DNA of 64,000 nucleotides from PALSA-1004 sp041483135 (GCA_041483135.1 JBGPFE010000005.1:72655-136654), one strand, 5' to 3'; positions 24,400 through 32,951 are shown, numbered from the stretch's first letter. Translations and numbers: made by a program. The notes: generated by a model not told the origin, from the sequence alone.

Positions 24400-24869
24400 G
24401 ACGTGCCGTCCTTGTGGAAAAACTTGCGGCCGCCCGCGGTAGCGCGCGCTTCGAGGTCGTCGTCGGGATAAGTAACCACATCGCCAGCCGCCCGGTCGCC
24501 GACCTCGAGATAAACCGCATCCCGGTTGGCACGATTGACGAGGCAATGTCCGTCGGCTTTGCCGGCTGGAAACCCGGCTGCCATGCCGGCAGTCAGCAAT
24601 TGCTCGCCGGCGTCGGTCACCAGCACGAGTTCGCCGCTCAGCATGTAGATGAATTCGTCCTCGTGCGTATGCCAGTGACGCAGTGCCGATGCGGCTCCCG
24701 GCTTGATCGTCGTCAGGTTGACGCCGAAGTTTTTCAGCCCGAGCGCGTCCCCCAGACGCTGCTTGCTGCGTCCTGCGACGCGTGGTTTGAGATGGTCGGG
24801 ATAATTCGAGCCGGCCTTCGCCCCAACCGTTGCCGGGTCGATTGCCGGCCGCTTGATATCCTGGTGCAT
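24393..24869 (-). CDS. Cupin-domain protein
   Basis: 158 residues. Cupin motif 1 is clear: ALRHWHTHEDEFIYMLSGEL with the metal-binding His-His-Glu set; motif 2 is weaker (PAGKADGHCLVNRANRDAVY). Such proteins bind a metal and act as isomerases, dioxygenases or sugar/acid-binding folds. The start MHQD at 24869 is chosen by conserved-type length; the frame runs to 24956. Last gene of the CoA-ester cluster, 89 bases after maoC. Relation to the pathway is inference. Confidence 0.8.
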   Translation of the reverse strand: MHQDIKRPAIDPATVGAKAGSNYPDHLKPRVAGRSKQRLGDALGLKNFGVNLTTIKPGAASALRHWHTHEDEFIYMLSGELVLVTDAGEQLLTAGMAAGFPAGKADGHCLVNRANRDAVYLEVGDRAAGDVVTYPDDDLEARATAGGRKFFHKDGTSY

Positions 24870-24958
24870 GGCTTGTCCTTTCGGGCAGAAGCGGTTACAG
24901 GCCGTACCGGGCCAACGATTCCGGAAGACCGGAATGCGGCCTGGCATCGTCCGCAATG

Positions 24959-25408
24959 CTAACGCGGCTTGCGTTTCAGCAAGAAGGCCTGGACGCCCTC
25001 CTGCACCACTTCCCCGCGCTGGTTCACCACCTGCAGCTGGCGCTTCATCACGCCCCGTTCCGCGTGCGACGTCTCGCGCTTCTCCAGCACCTTGATCCGC
25101 GCATGGATGGTGTCGCCCGGCTTGACGGGCTTGGTGAACTTCAAGCTATCGAAGCCGAGAAACGCAATCAGGGTATCGTCGTACAGATGAAGCTGGAACA
25201 GCAAACCCGCAGCGATGGCGTAAACGAGCGGGCCGTGAGCGATGCGTCCGCCAAACTGTGTCTGCTTGCAAAACTCCTCATCGATATGCAGCGGATTGTA
25301 GTCGCCCGACAAGCCGGCAAACATCACGATATCGGCCTCGGTGACGGTACGCGCGGAGCTTTTGAATTCCGCGTCGACCTGCCATTCTTCCCAGTACATG
25401 CCAGTCAT
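24959..25408 (-). CDS. MaoC-like hydratase/dehydratase
   Basis: 149 residues, hot-dog fold of MaoC type. The hydratase motif is present: VTEADIVMFAGLSGDYNPLH with Asp and His of the catalytic pair, followed by FGGRIAHGPLVYA. It likely hydrates an enoyl-CoA. The ATG at 25408 has AAGGAAG about 10 bases upstream. Lies in a run with CoA transferase, acyl-CoA dehydrogenase and CitE lyase genes. Confidence 0.88.
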   Translation of the reverse strand: MTGMYWEEWQVDAEFKSSARTVTEADIVMFAGLSGDYNPLHIDEEFCKQTQFGGRIAHGPLVYAIAAGLLFQLHLYDDTLIAFLGFDSLKFTKPVKPGDTIHARIKVLEKRETSHAERGVMKRQLQVVNQRGEVVQEGVQAFLLKRKPR

Positions 25409-25427
25409 ATGAGACTTCCTTTAGGTA

Positions 25428-25545
25428 ATGAGTGAATGGGTGAATGGGTGAACACCCCCACCCTAGCCCTCCCCCTTGGCTAAGAGGGAGGGAACTCTTC
25501 ACTCCTTCACTCCTTCACTCCTTCACTCCTTCACACCAACAACTA
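25428..25545. repeat. Octamer arrays and GC hairpin between CoA transferase and maoC
   Basis: GTGAATGG repeats (25431-25452) face CTTCACTC repeats (about 25497-25533); between them CCCTCCC (25467-25473) pairs with GGGAGGG (25486-25492). The unit is eight bases rather than seven but the layout is the same as the other paired arrays. Confidence 0.65.
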
Positions 25546-26733
25546 TTTGATCGCGCCTTGCTGGCGCAGGCCCGCGATCTGGTCCGCAGTAAGGCCGAGC
25601 AGTTTTCCCAGCACAGCGTCAGTATGTTCACCAAGCCGCGGCGCCGGTTTGGAAATGGTGCCCGACATGCCCGACATCTTGATCGGGTTACCGGGCAGCC
25701 GCACCTTGCCGACATCGGGATGGTCGTACTCGACGATCATTTCACGCTCGGCGACCGGCGGTTCGGCGAACGCGCCGTCGAGATTGTTGACCGGGGCGGC
25801 GGGCACTTCGGCGGCACGCAGCCGTGCCAGCCAGTCCGCTACCGTCCGGGTGCGGAAAATACGCTCCAGATAAGGCACCAGGACTGCCCGGTTCTCCACG
25901 CGCAGCGCATTGGTCGAAAACCGCGGATCGTCAGCCAGCGCAGGTTCTTCGAGCACGCCGCAGAGCTTGCGCCAGAACCCTTCCTGCCGGGTGGCGACGA
26001 CGACGTAACCATCCCTGGTTGCGAAAGCCTGCCAGGGCACCGTGTAGTCATGGGCCGAGCCGGGTGGCTGCGGCACCTCGCCATTGGTCAACCACATGGT
26101 GCCCATGTAACCGAGCAGGTTGAGCATCGCGTCGAACATCGACAGCTCCACATTGCGTCCTTTGCCGGTGCGCTCGCGGTCGTACAGCGCGGCAAGTATC
26201 GCCTTGCAGGAGAAAATACCACCGCTCATGTCGGCCAGGGGTATGCCCACGCGGACCGGGGGCCGTCCCGGTTCCCCGGTGATAGCCATGTAGCCGCTGA
26301 TGGCCTGAATGATGATGTCGAGCGCGGGGTAATCCTTGTACGCGCCCGCGGCGCCGAAACCGGTGACCGAGCACTGAATAATGCGCGGATTGATCCGGCT
26401 CAATGTCGCATAGTCGATCTGCAGGCGCTCGAGCACGCCGGGCCGGAAATTATCGATCACGACATCGGAAATTTTCACCAACTCGTAAAAAACGTTGCGG
26501 CCCGCCTCGGTCTTGAGGTTGATCACGATGCTCTGCTTGTTGCGGTTGAGCGTCAGGAACAGCCCGCTCAGGCCGCGATAGGGAGCGACTGAGGGATTGC
26601 GGCCCAGATCGCCTTCCGGCGTTTCCACCTTGATTACCTCGGCGCCCAGGTCGGAGAGCACCTGGCTGCCGTAAGTGCCGGCGATGATCTGGCCCAGCTC
26701 CAGTATCCTCACGCCCTCGAGCGGATGCGACAT
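25543..26733 (-). CDS. Family III CoA transferase (CaiB/BaiF)
   Basis: 396 residues. Typical N-terminus PLEGVRILELGQIIAGTYGS, then the catalytic-Asp region LSMFDAMLNLLGYMGTMW and YPALDIIIQAISGYMAITGE. Family members move CoA between carboxylic acids. It is 12 bases from the acyl-CoA dehydrogenase gene. Substrate is unknown; context suggests a dicarboxylate or hydroxy acid. Confidence 0.93.
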   Translation of the reverse strand: MSHPLEGVRILELGQIIAGTYGSQVLSDLGAEVIKVETPEGDLGRNPSVAPYRGLSGLFLTLNRNKQSIVINLKTEAGRNVFYELVKISDVVIDNFRPGVLERLQIDYATLSRINPRIIQCSVTGFGAAGAYKDYPALDIIIQAISGYMAITGEPGRPPVRVGIPLADMSGGIFSCKAILAALYDRERTGKGRNVELSMFDAMLNLLGYMGTMWLTNGEVPQPPGSAHDYTVPWQAFATRDGYVVVATRQEGFWRKLCGVLEEPALADDPRFSTNALRVENRAVLVPYLERIFRTRTVADWLARLRAAEVPAAPVNNLDGAFAEPPVAEREMIVEYDHPDVGKVRLPGNPIKMSGMSGTISKPAPRLGEHTDAVLGKLLGLTADQIAGLRQQGAIK

Positions 26734-26745
26734 CCCGTTTCTCCG

Positions 26746-27888
26746 TTACAGCCCGAGGCCGCGCGCGATGATGTTGCGCTGGATCTCCGAGGTGCCGGCG
26801 CCGATGGTGGCCAGGCGCGAGTCGCGGAAGAAGCGCTGCATCGGATATTCCATGCAGTAACCGTAACCGCCGAGAATCTGCAACCCCATGTCGGACACTG
26901 CCTTGTACGTCTCGCCGGTGTAGAGCTTCAGCACCGCCGCATCATGACGCGTGGCTTTTCCCTCGGACATCAACCACGCAAACCGGTAGACCAGCGTGCG
27001 CGAGATGTCGAGCATCATCTTCATGTCGGCCAGCTTGTGGGATATCGCCTGGAATTTTCCGATCGGCCGCCCGAACTGCTGGCGGTTCTTGGCGTACTCG
27101 AGCGCGTACTCGAAGGCCGCCGCAGCCGCGCCGGTGCGGGCCGCGGAAAGACACAGCCGTTCATACCAGAGATAGGAATCGACGGCTTCCCAGCCGTGAT
27201 CCACTTGACCGAGTACTGCCGTAGCCGGCACTTTCACTTCGTTGTAAAAGACCTGCGTGGTGCCGATCGCGCGCTGGCCGAGCGTCTTGATCTTGCGCAC
27301 CTCGATGCCGGGCAGCCGGGTGTCGACCAGGAAATTGGTGATGCCTTGCTGCTGCCTGGCGCCCGTGGATGTGCGCGTGACCAGCAGGCAGTAGTCGCTG
27401 ATGTCCATGCCCGAAGTGAAGACTTTCTGCCCGTTGATCACATACCCGCCGTCAACGACTGTCGCTTTGGTCGCCAAAGCCGCGGCGTCGGAGCCGGAGT
27501 GCGGCTCGGTCAGGCCGAAGCAGAACGACAGTTCTCCGCGCACTACCTTGGGCAGCATGGCTTCCCGTTGCTCACGCGTGCCGTGCTTCATTACCGCATA
27601 ACCGCCGTAGGTCAGCGTGCGAAACAGCCACATCGCGAGTTCTTCAAAATGCCGGCCGGCCTCCTCCAGCAGGATCGCCAGATCAATCGCCGAGCCACCG
27701 GTGCCGCCGTGCTCGACCGGCAGGATCAGGCCGAACCAGCCGTGTTTCGCCAGCGCCTGGTATGCCTCGCGCGGCGGGCGCGCCTCGTTGTCGCAACTCT
27801 CGGCGTACTCCGGCGGGCACACCTCATCCAACAGCTCGTTGAGGTGGCTGCGCAGGGTTTCCTGATCGGGAGTAAAAGAGAAATCCAT
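26746..27888 (-). CDS. Acyl-CoA dehydrogenase
   Basis: 380 residues, three-domain ACAD: SFTPDQETLRSHLNELLDEV, FCFGLTEPHSGSDAAAL (FAD-binding), TSGMDISDYCLLVTR, and LQILGGYGYCMEYPMQRFFR near the C-terminus followed by RLATIGAGTSEIQRNIIARG. It introduces a double bond into an acyl-CoA using FAD and the electron-transfer flavoprotein. Second to last enzyme encoded in the CoA-ester operon. Confidence 0.95.
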   Translation of the reverse strand: MDFSFTPDQETLRSHLNELLDEVCPPEYAESCDNEARPPREAYQALAKHGWFGLILPVEHGGTGGSAIDLAILLEEAGRHFEELAMWLFRTLTYGGYAVMKHGTREQREAMLPKVVRGELSFCFGLTEPHSGSDAAALATKATVVDGGYVINGQKVFTSGMDISDYCLLVTRTSTGARQQQGITNFLVDTRLPGIEVRKIKTLGQRAIGTTQVFYNEVKVPATAVLGQVDHGWEAVDSYLWYERLCLSAARTGAAAAAFEYALEYAKNRQQFGRPIGKFQAISHKLADMKMMLDISRTLVYRFAWLMSEGKATRHDAAVLKLYTGETYKAVSDMGLQILGGYGYCMEYPMQRFFRDSRLATIGAGTSEIQRNIIARGLGL

Positions 27889-27900
27889 CGCGGGGCACCG

Positions 27901-28797
27901 TCACCGATCGAGTTTCGCCAGTTCCAGGACGCGCCTGGCGCGCTGATACATGGCGTAGTCGACCAGCTTGCCGTCCACCGTGATGGCGGCGGTACCGGTT
28001 TTTTCCACGGCCTCGAATTCCGTCACCACTTTCTTGTAATAAGCGATCTCCGCCTCAGGCACGGCATAGGCCTGCCGCACCGGCGCGATCTGTTTGGGAT
28101 GGATCACCGTGCGGCCGATGTAGCCGAGGCGCGCGGACAGCCTGGAGTCCTGTATCAGGCCCGCCTCGTCGTTCAGATCGCTGAACACGCCGTCCAGCGG
28201 AAAAATGCTGTTCCCGGCCGCACGCGTGTCGAGGAGCACCTTGGAGCGGGCATACAACAATTCCGTGCCCTCGATCGACCAGCTGCAGCCCAGATCGGTC
28301 TGCAGATCGCCGTCCCTCGCGCCACCGATGCAGGTACCGGCAACGCGCGCCGACGCCTTGATGAGATCGAGGCAACGATACACGCCCAGGGCGGTCTCGA
28401 GCATCAGAACGATGTCGACAGCGCCCGCTTTCATCTGGTGCGCGGCCTCGTGCCGGTCCAGGGCGGCAACCGTGTTCCGTACTTCCTCCACGCTCTCCGC
28501 CTTGGGCAGGAAAACCGCATCCAGGCCCGGTCGCACTACCGCCGCCAGGTCGTCGGCAAGCAGCCCGGTGGAAGACGCGTTCGTCCGCACGAAAATGGCC
28601 GGCCCGCGACGCGCTGCTCCCGCGGCAGCGACACCGTCGATCACCTTTGCGACGAGCGCGCGGGCTTCCGCCTTGGAAGCAATCGGCACGGAATCCTCCA
28701 GATCGAGAATGACGGCATCGGCGTCGCTTGCCACGGCCTTGGTCATGACACGCTCCTTGTTTCCCGGCGCAAACAAGGCTGTTCGGACTGGCTTCAC
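27901..28797 (-). CDS. CoA ester lyase, HpcH/HpaI aldolase family (CitE-like)
   Basis: 298 residues. N-terminus VRTALFAPGNKERVMTKAVA, with AVILDLEDSVPIASKAEARA (metal and substrate-binding Asp/Glu) and VMLETALGVYRCLDL. CitE-like lyases cleave malyl-CoA, methylmalyl-CoA or citramalyl-CoA type esters. 12 bases before the acyl-CoA dehydrogenase. Confidence 0.92.
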   Translation of the reverse strand: MKPVRTALFAPGNKERVMTKAVASDADAVILDLEDSVPIASKAEARALVAKVIDGVAAAGAARRGPAIFVRTNASSTGLLADDLAAVVRPGLDAVFLPKAESVEEVRNTVAALDRHEAAHQMKAGAVDIVLMLETALGVYRCLDLIKASARVAGTCIGGARDGDLQTDLGCSWSIEGTELLYARSKVLLDTRAAGNSIFPLDGVFSDLNDEAGLIQDSRLSARLGYIGRTVIHPKQIAPVRQAYAVPEAEIAYYKKVVTEFEAVEKTGTAAITVDGKLVDYAMYQRARRVLELAKLDR

Positions 28798-28839
28798 GGA
28801 ACCGTCTCCTTCAACTTGTCACTGCCGGGTCGGCCGCGC

Positions 28840-29637
28840 TCAAGGCTTCAGTTGCGGGCTCGTGCGGAAGTTGTAGATCCGCATCCAGTCTTCGAGCGAC
28901 TTGCGTTGCGGGCCCTGATACAGCAGCCGCCGGCTGGCGTGCAATCCGATCGACTTGCTCAATTCGCCCATGGCTTCCGCCGTTTTCAACAGTACCGCGT
29001 TGCAATCCATGATCAGCGCGCCGTCCACCTCGTTGATCTTCTCGCGGCGGATGATGGCATTGACCGTCGCGCACGCAGCAAGTATCACCTCGGCTCCCTG
29101 CGCAGCAAGGCGGCGGCACTCCTTGATGAATCGATCGGTCATCTGCTTCGGATCGGTGAAGCCCTTCTGGACTTCCGTGAAATCGATCCCCAGGTCGCCG
29201 AACGGGACATGCCGCGAGGCGAGCCCGTACTCGAATGCCTTGCGGTCGTAATATTGCGACTGCTTGGAATGAAAGGCGACGCCTGAAAATTTATGCCCGT
29301 ACATGCACGCCGTCAGCATGGAGGTTTCGCCCAGCCCGAAGACCGGGATCGGCACGACCTCCCGGGCTTCCTGCATGGCCGGATCCAGGAAGCAGCCAAT
29401 CGCCACTGCATCGTAGCCCTGATCCGCCGCCTGGATGATCTTGTTCAGCACGCCGCCGGGGCCGTAGCTGTTGATGGCCACCACCGCGTTGTAATGCAGG
29501 TCCATGGAACCGTCATCGACGCCGTTGATATGGATCTCGGTCTCCGGACGCTTCACGCCGTTCAGATGCTCGCTCAGCGCGGTACGATAATCGTGCAAGC
29601 GGTGAATCGGGGTGCTGCTCTGCCACCAGATTTTCAT
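28840..29637 (-). CDS. Aspartate/glutamate racemase family protein (hydantoin racemase-like)
   Basis: 265 residues from ATG 29637 (AGGGGGAAG 8 bases upstream; frame opens at 29682). Contains both cysteines expected for racemase chemistry: DAVAIGCFLDPAM (first) and AEVILAACATVNAII (second). The family includes Asp/Glu and hydantoin racemases and maleate isomerases. First gene of the CoA-ester operon, so its substrate is probably the free acid that enters it. Confidence 0.88.
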   Translation of the reverse strand: MKIWWQSSTPIHRLHDYRTALSEHLNGVKRPETEIHINGVDDGSMDLHYNAVVAINSYGPGGVLNKIIQAADQGYDAVAIGCFLDPAMQEAREVVPIPVFGLGETSMLTACMYGHKFSGVAFHSKQSQYYDRKAFEYGLASRHVPFGDLGIDFTEVQKGFTDPKQMTDRFIKECRRLAAQGAEVILAACATVNAIIRREKINEVDGALIMDCNAVLLKTAEAMGELSKSIGLHASRRLLYQGPQRKSLEDWMRIYNFRTSPQLKP

Positions 29638-29784
29638 TATCTGCTTCCCCCTGAATCGCCGGCCGCCAAGGGCAGCTTGCACTTCAAAACAATCATGCTA
29701 CAGAAAAGCGGAACACCTCACCGCTGCATATTCATGTAATCCCGATGACGGGCACATAGCCGGGCGGCTGATGTGCTGCGTTGT

Positions 29785-29798
29785 GCAATATATATTGC
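29785..29798. promoter_or_regulatory. Palindromic candidate operator (GCAATATATATTGC)
   Basis: A perfect 14-bp palindrome about 150 bases upstream of the racemase start. Its size and symmetry suit a GntR- or TetR-type repressor site. No regulator gene is nearby. Could also be chance AT-rich symmetry. Confidence 0.45.
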
Positions 29799-29816
29799 CT
29801 TCGGCGGCGGTTCATC

Positions 29817-29830
29817 TTGATCCAAGTCAA
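29817..29830. promoter_or_regulatory. FNR/CRP-family box (TTGATCCAAGTCAA)
   Basis: Matches the FNR consensus TTGAT-N4-ATCAA with one mismatch. It is about 180 bases upstream of the racemase gene. Fits oxygen-responsive control of the CoA-ester operon but the distance to a start site is unknown. Confidence 0.5.
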
Positions 29831-29973
29831 AGGACACCGAAGAAGGAAAGCGGCTCACCCTCATTAACTGCACCGCTCACTCACCGTCTCGCGCGAATTC
29901 AGCGGCAATCTGCCTACCCGCTGCAATTCGCGTGGACGGCCCGGCACGCGCGGACGCACGCGTCCGCGGGCAG

Positions 29974-31065
29974 TCAAACGTTAAACCGGAAGTGCATCAC
30001 GTCGCCGTCCTGCACGACGTAGTCCTTGCCTTCGAGCCGCAGCTTGCCGGCTTCCTTCGCTGCCTGCTCGCCACCGAGACTGACGTAATCATCGTAGGCA
30101 ATCACCTCGGCGCGGATGAAGCCTTTTTCGAAGTCGGTGTGGATCACGCCCGCCGCCTGCGGCGCGGTGTCGCCCTTGTGCATGGTCCACGCGCGCACTT
30201 CCTTCGGACCGGCGGTAAAAAAAGTCTGCAGGCCGAGCAGTTCGTAGGCGGCGCGGATCAGGCGGTTCAAACCCGGTTCCTGCAAGCCGAGATCGGCGAG
30301 AAACATCTTCTTGTCCTCGTCCGGCAAGTCGGCGATTTCCGCTTCGAGCGCGGCGCAGATCGCGACCACCGGCGCGTGCTCTTTCGCGGCATAAGCACAC
30401 ACTTGATCGAGCAGCGGATTGTTCTCGAATCCCTTGTCGTCGACGTTCGCGACGTAAATCGCGGGCTTCGCCGTCATCAGGCACAGCGGCTTCAGCAGTT
30501 GCTGCTCCTCCGTCTCGAGGTTCAAGGCGCGCACCGGTTTGCCCTGATCGAGCTGGGCGCGGACCTTGTCGAGAACCACATTGAGTTTGATCGCTTCCTT
30601 GTCACCGGCCTTGGCGGTTTTGCCCGCGCGCTGCGCTGCCTTTTCCACCGTCTGCAGATCGGCGAGCGCGAGCTCGGTGTGGGTCGTCTCGATGTCGGAA
30701 ACCGGATCGACCTTGCCGGCGACGTGCACCACGTTGTCGTTGACGAAGCAGCGCACCATGTTGATGACGCCGTCGGTCTCGCGGATGTTGGCGAGGAACT
30801 GGTTGCCGAGGCCCTCGCCTTTCGATGCGCCGGCAACCAGCCCCGCGATATCGACGAACTCGACCACCGCCGGGATTACTTTCTCCGGCCTGGCGATGTC
30901 GGCAAGTGGCTTAAGGCGCGCGTCGGGCACCGCGACGATGCCGACGTTGGGCTCGATGGTGCAGAACGGATAGTTCTCGGCCGCGATGCCGGCTTTGGTC
31001 AGCGCATTGAACAGCGTGGACTTGCCGACGTTGGGCAAGCCCACTATTCCACATTGCAAACTCAT
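29974..31065 (-). CDS. ychF: Redox-regulated ATPase YchF
   Basis: 363 residues, Obg-related P-loop protein. G1 motif GLPNVGKSTLFNALTKAG, G3-type DIAGLVAGASKGEGLGNQFL, and the C-terminal TGS domain (FFTAGPKEVRAWTMHKGDTA). YchF binds ribosomes and prefers ATP over GTP. It overlaps pth by 4 bases. Confidence 0.97.
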   Translation of the reverse strand: MSLQCGIVGLPNVGKSTLFNALTKAGIAAENYPFCTIEPNVGIVAVPDARLKPLADIARPEKVIPAVVEFVDIAGLVAGASKGEGLGNQFLANIRETDGVINMVRCFVNDNVVHVAGKVDPVSDIETTHTELALADLQTVEKAAQRAGKTAKAGDKEAIKLNVVLDKVRAQLDQGKPVRALNLETEEQQLLKPLCLMTAKPAIYVANVDDKGFENNPLLDQVCAYAAKEHAPVVAICAALEAEIADLPDEDKKMFLADLGLQEPGLNRLIRAAYELLGLQTFFTAGPKEVRAWTMHKGDTAPQAAGVIHTDFEKGFIRAEVIAYDDYVSLGGEQAAKEAGKLRLEGKDYVVQDGDVMHFRFNV

Positions 31066-31838
31066 TTCTTGCGCGCCGGGTCAGCGGCCGGCAGGAATTT
31101 CCTGAAAAAGGATTTGAGCGCGCTTTCCTTTGCGGTCTTCCCGGTCTTTTCGCTTTTTTTGGTTTTTTTCGCCGCCTGCGCCAGCGCGGGCTTCCCTGGC
31201 TTCTGCGTCTTCCCCGGCTTCTCGGCCGTGGCAGGTTTAGCAGACGGCCCGGCTGTTTTTATTTTCTCCGGCGCCGTTTCCTGAGTGTGCAGCTTCAGCA
31301 TCGCGCCCTGCAGATCCCCGGCGAGCGCGAGCGGCAGCACTTCGAGCGAGCGCGCGAGCGCGGCGTCGATTTCGGCGCGCTCTTCCGGATCCGGCTTGTT
31401 GAGCACGTAATCGGTGACGGCACGCGGGTCGCCGGGGTGGCCGATGCCTATCCGCAACCGCCAGTAATCATGCGAGCCGAGCCGGGCGGAGATGTCCCTG
31501 AGTCCGTTATGGCCAGCGATGCCGCCGCCCTGCTTGATCTTCGCGACGCCGGGTGCGAAGTCGAGCTCGTCGTGCACCACCAGGATTTCAGCGGGCGGGA
31601 TCTTGAAGAAGCTCGACAGCATCTGGACCGGCCTGCCGCTCGAGTTCATAAAACCCTGCGGCAGCAGCAGCCACGCGCCAGTCGGCTCGTGGCGCCCGAC
31701 GAGCGCCTGGAACTTCGCGTCCTTGCGCATCACCGTGCCGGTCTGCGCGGCAAAGCGCTCGACGAGCCAGAAGCCCGCATTGTGGCGCGTGCGTTCGTAT
31801 TTAGTGCCCGGATTGCCGAGCCCGACGAGTAGTTTCAT
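31062..31838 (-). CDS. pth: Peptidyl-tRNA hydrolase with C-terminal extension
   Basis: 258 residues; the catalytic core (~190 residues) shows GLGNPGTKYERTRHNAGFWL with the catalytic His, FMNSSGRPVQML and LDFAPGVAKIKQGGGIAGHN. The remaining ~65 residues form a Lys/Ala/Thr/Pro-rich tail (KTAGPSAKPATAEKPGKTQK) not found in typical Pth. The enzyme releases tRNA from peptidyl-tRNA. ychF follows with an overlap. Confidence 0.95.
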   Translation of the reverse strand: MKLLVGLGNPGTKYERTRHNAGFWLVERFAAQTGTVMRKDAKFQALVGRHEPTGAWLLLPQGFMNSSGRPVQMLSSFFKIPPAEILVVHDELDFAPGVAKIKQGGGIAGHNGLRDISARLGSHDYWRLRIGIGHPGDPRAVTDYVLNKPDPEERAEIDAALARSLEVLPLALAGDLQGAMLKLHTQETAPEKIKTAGPSAKPATAEKPGKTQKPGKPALAQAAKKTKKSEKTGKTAKESALKSFFRKFLPAADPARKK

Positions 31839-31921
31839 AGATCAGTGTTTCGCGACCAGCAGCGGATATGTATTTGATCTTCCACCTCTCACCTCTCGCT
31901 TCTTGAAATTAGCCAAGTAAA

Positions 31922-31966
31922 GGCCCGCCATGTTTCGTCCGCTGTGCGCAAAAAACATGGCGGGCC
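31922..31966 (-). terminator. Hairpin between rplY and pth
   Basis: A perfect 14-bp inverted repeat (GGCCCGCCATGTTT at 31922-31935 with AAACATGGCGGGCC at 31953-31966), 25 bases after the rplY stop. On the minus strand it is followed by TTTACTTGG, a weak T tract; it probably terminates or attenuates rplY transcripts before pth. Confidence 0.65.
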
Positions 31967-31990
31967 AGCTTCCCAGCCGGAAGGCCCAGA

Positions 31991-32761
31991 CTATTCTTTC
32001 CTGCCGGCTTCTTTCTTGCCGGCTTCTTTCTTGTCGGCGGCAGCCTCTTTTTTGTCGGCCTTGTCGCCCTTGTCGCCCTTGTCGGTTTTCTCGCCTTCCT
32101 TGCCTTCGGCGGCGGCAGCCTCCTCGCCTTCGGCCGGGACTTCGCCGATGATCTCGGTGACCGGCGCGGCGACCTCTTCCTCGATCACGATCGCCTTCGG
32201 CACCTGCGCCGTGACGATCGCCGGGTTCTCCTTCTTCAGCCTGGAGATGAGCTCGATGCCTTGCGGCAGCGGCACTTCGTTGAGGTGGATCGAATGGCCG
32301 AGCTCGAGCTTCTCGAGGTTGACCTCGATGAACTCGGGCAGATCGGCCGGCAGGCACTGGATGTCGATTTCGTTCATCACGTGGTTGACGACGCCGCCGC
32401 CGACCTTGACGCCCGGACAGATCTCGGCGTTGATGAAGTGCAGCGGCACTTTCATGTGGATCTTCTGGTTCTTGTCCACGCGCTGAAAATCGACGTGCAG
32501 CACCAGCGGCCTGAACGGATGCATCTGGACGTCGCGCAGCAGCACCTGCTGCTTTGCGCCTTCGAGCGTCATGTCGAGTATCGACGCGTGAAACGTCTCC
32601 ATCTTGAGATGGCGATACAGCGCTTGGTGATCGAGTTCGATCGCCATGGCCGGTTTGTCTGCGCCGTAGACTATGCCCGGCACCTTGCCGCCACCGCGCA
32701 GGCGGCGGCTCGCACCCGTGCCCTGCGCTGTGCGCGGAAACGCAGTAAATTCAATTTTCAT
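31991..32761 (-). CDS. rplY: 50S ribosomal protein L25/general stress protein CTC
   Basis: 256 residues from ATG 32761, with GGAGA 6 bases upstream. N-terminal L25 domain (KIEFTAFPRTAQGTGASRRL, PGIVYGADKPAMAIELDHQA) and a C-terminal TL5/CTC domain (HSIHLNEVPLPQGIELISRL). L25 binds 5S rRNA. The last ~45 residues are Lys/Ala/Glu/Asp-rich repeats (KGDKGDKADKKEAAADKKEA) encoded by tandem DNA repeats. Confidence 0.95.
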   Translation of the reverse strand: MKIEFTAFPRTAQGTGASRRLRGGGKVPGIVYGADKPAMAIELDHQALYRHLKMETFHASILDMTLEGAKQQVLLRDVQMHPFRPLVLHVDFQRVDKNQKIHMKVPLHFINAEICPGVKVGGGVVNHVMNEIDIQCLPADLPEFIEVNLEKLELGHSIHLNEVPLPQGIELISRLKKENPAIVTAQVPKAIVIEEEVAAPVTEIIGEVPAEGEEAAAAEGKEGEKTDKGDKGDKADKKEAAADKKEAGKKEAGRKE

Positions 32762-32811
32762 TACAGTCTCCACAGTTTGGATCATCCGCGACCAGATAAT
32801 CCAGGTTAAAA

Positions 32812-32951
32812 AAGCTTTCAGCTATCAGCGATCAGCTTTCAGCCAAACCGGGCTGAGTACTGACTGCCGGTCACTGACAGCCACCTAAAAAGCTTTCAGC
32901 ATCAGTTATCAGCCGAAAAAGCTGACCGCTGAATGCTGACCGCTGACAGCT
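32812..32951. repeat. TCAGCNN heptamer arrays between prs and rplY
   Basis: Multiple arms: 32812-32844 (TCAGCTA-TCAGCGA-TCAGCTT-TCAGCC), 32889-32914 (TCAGCAT-CAGTTA-TCAGCC), and inverted arms at 32853-32880 and 32917-32950 (GCTGACC-GCTGAAT-GCTGACC-GCTGACA). The prs stop codon lies in the last arm. Confidence 0.75.

Larger units (their letters stand above)
29638..29973. other. Regulatory intergenic region of the CoA-ester operon
   Basis: 336 bases without a gene. It contains a 14-bp palindrome (29785-29798) and an FNR/CRP-like box (29817-29830), both listed. The stop of ychF is at its right end; ychF is transcribed toward it. No other structure noted. Confidence 0.6.

Noticed and set aside
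26725..29286. An 853-codon open frame on the plus strand across the CoA-ester operon
   Set aside because: It is antisense to four well-supported genes with clear family motifs on the minus strand. The long frame comes from high GC at third positions.
29932..31284. A 450-codon plus-strand frame antisense to ychF
   Set aside because: Composition of a GC-rich shadow and no domain, while ychF and pth are clear.
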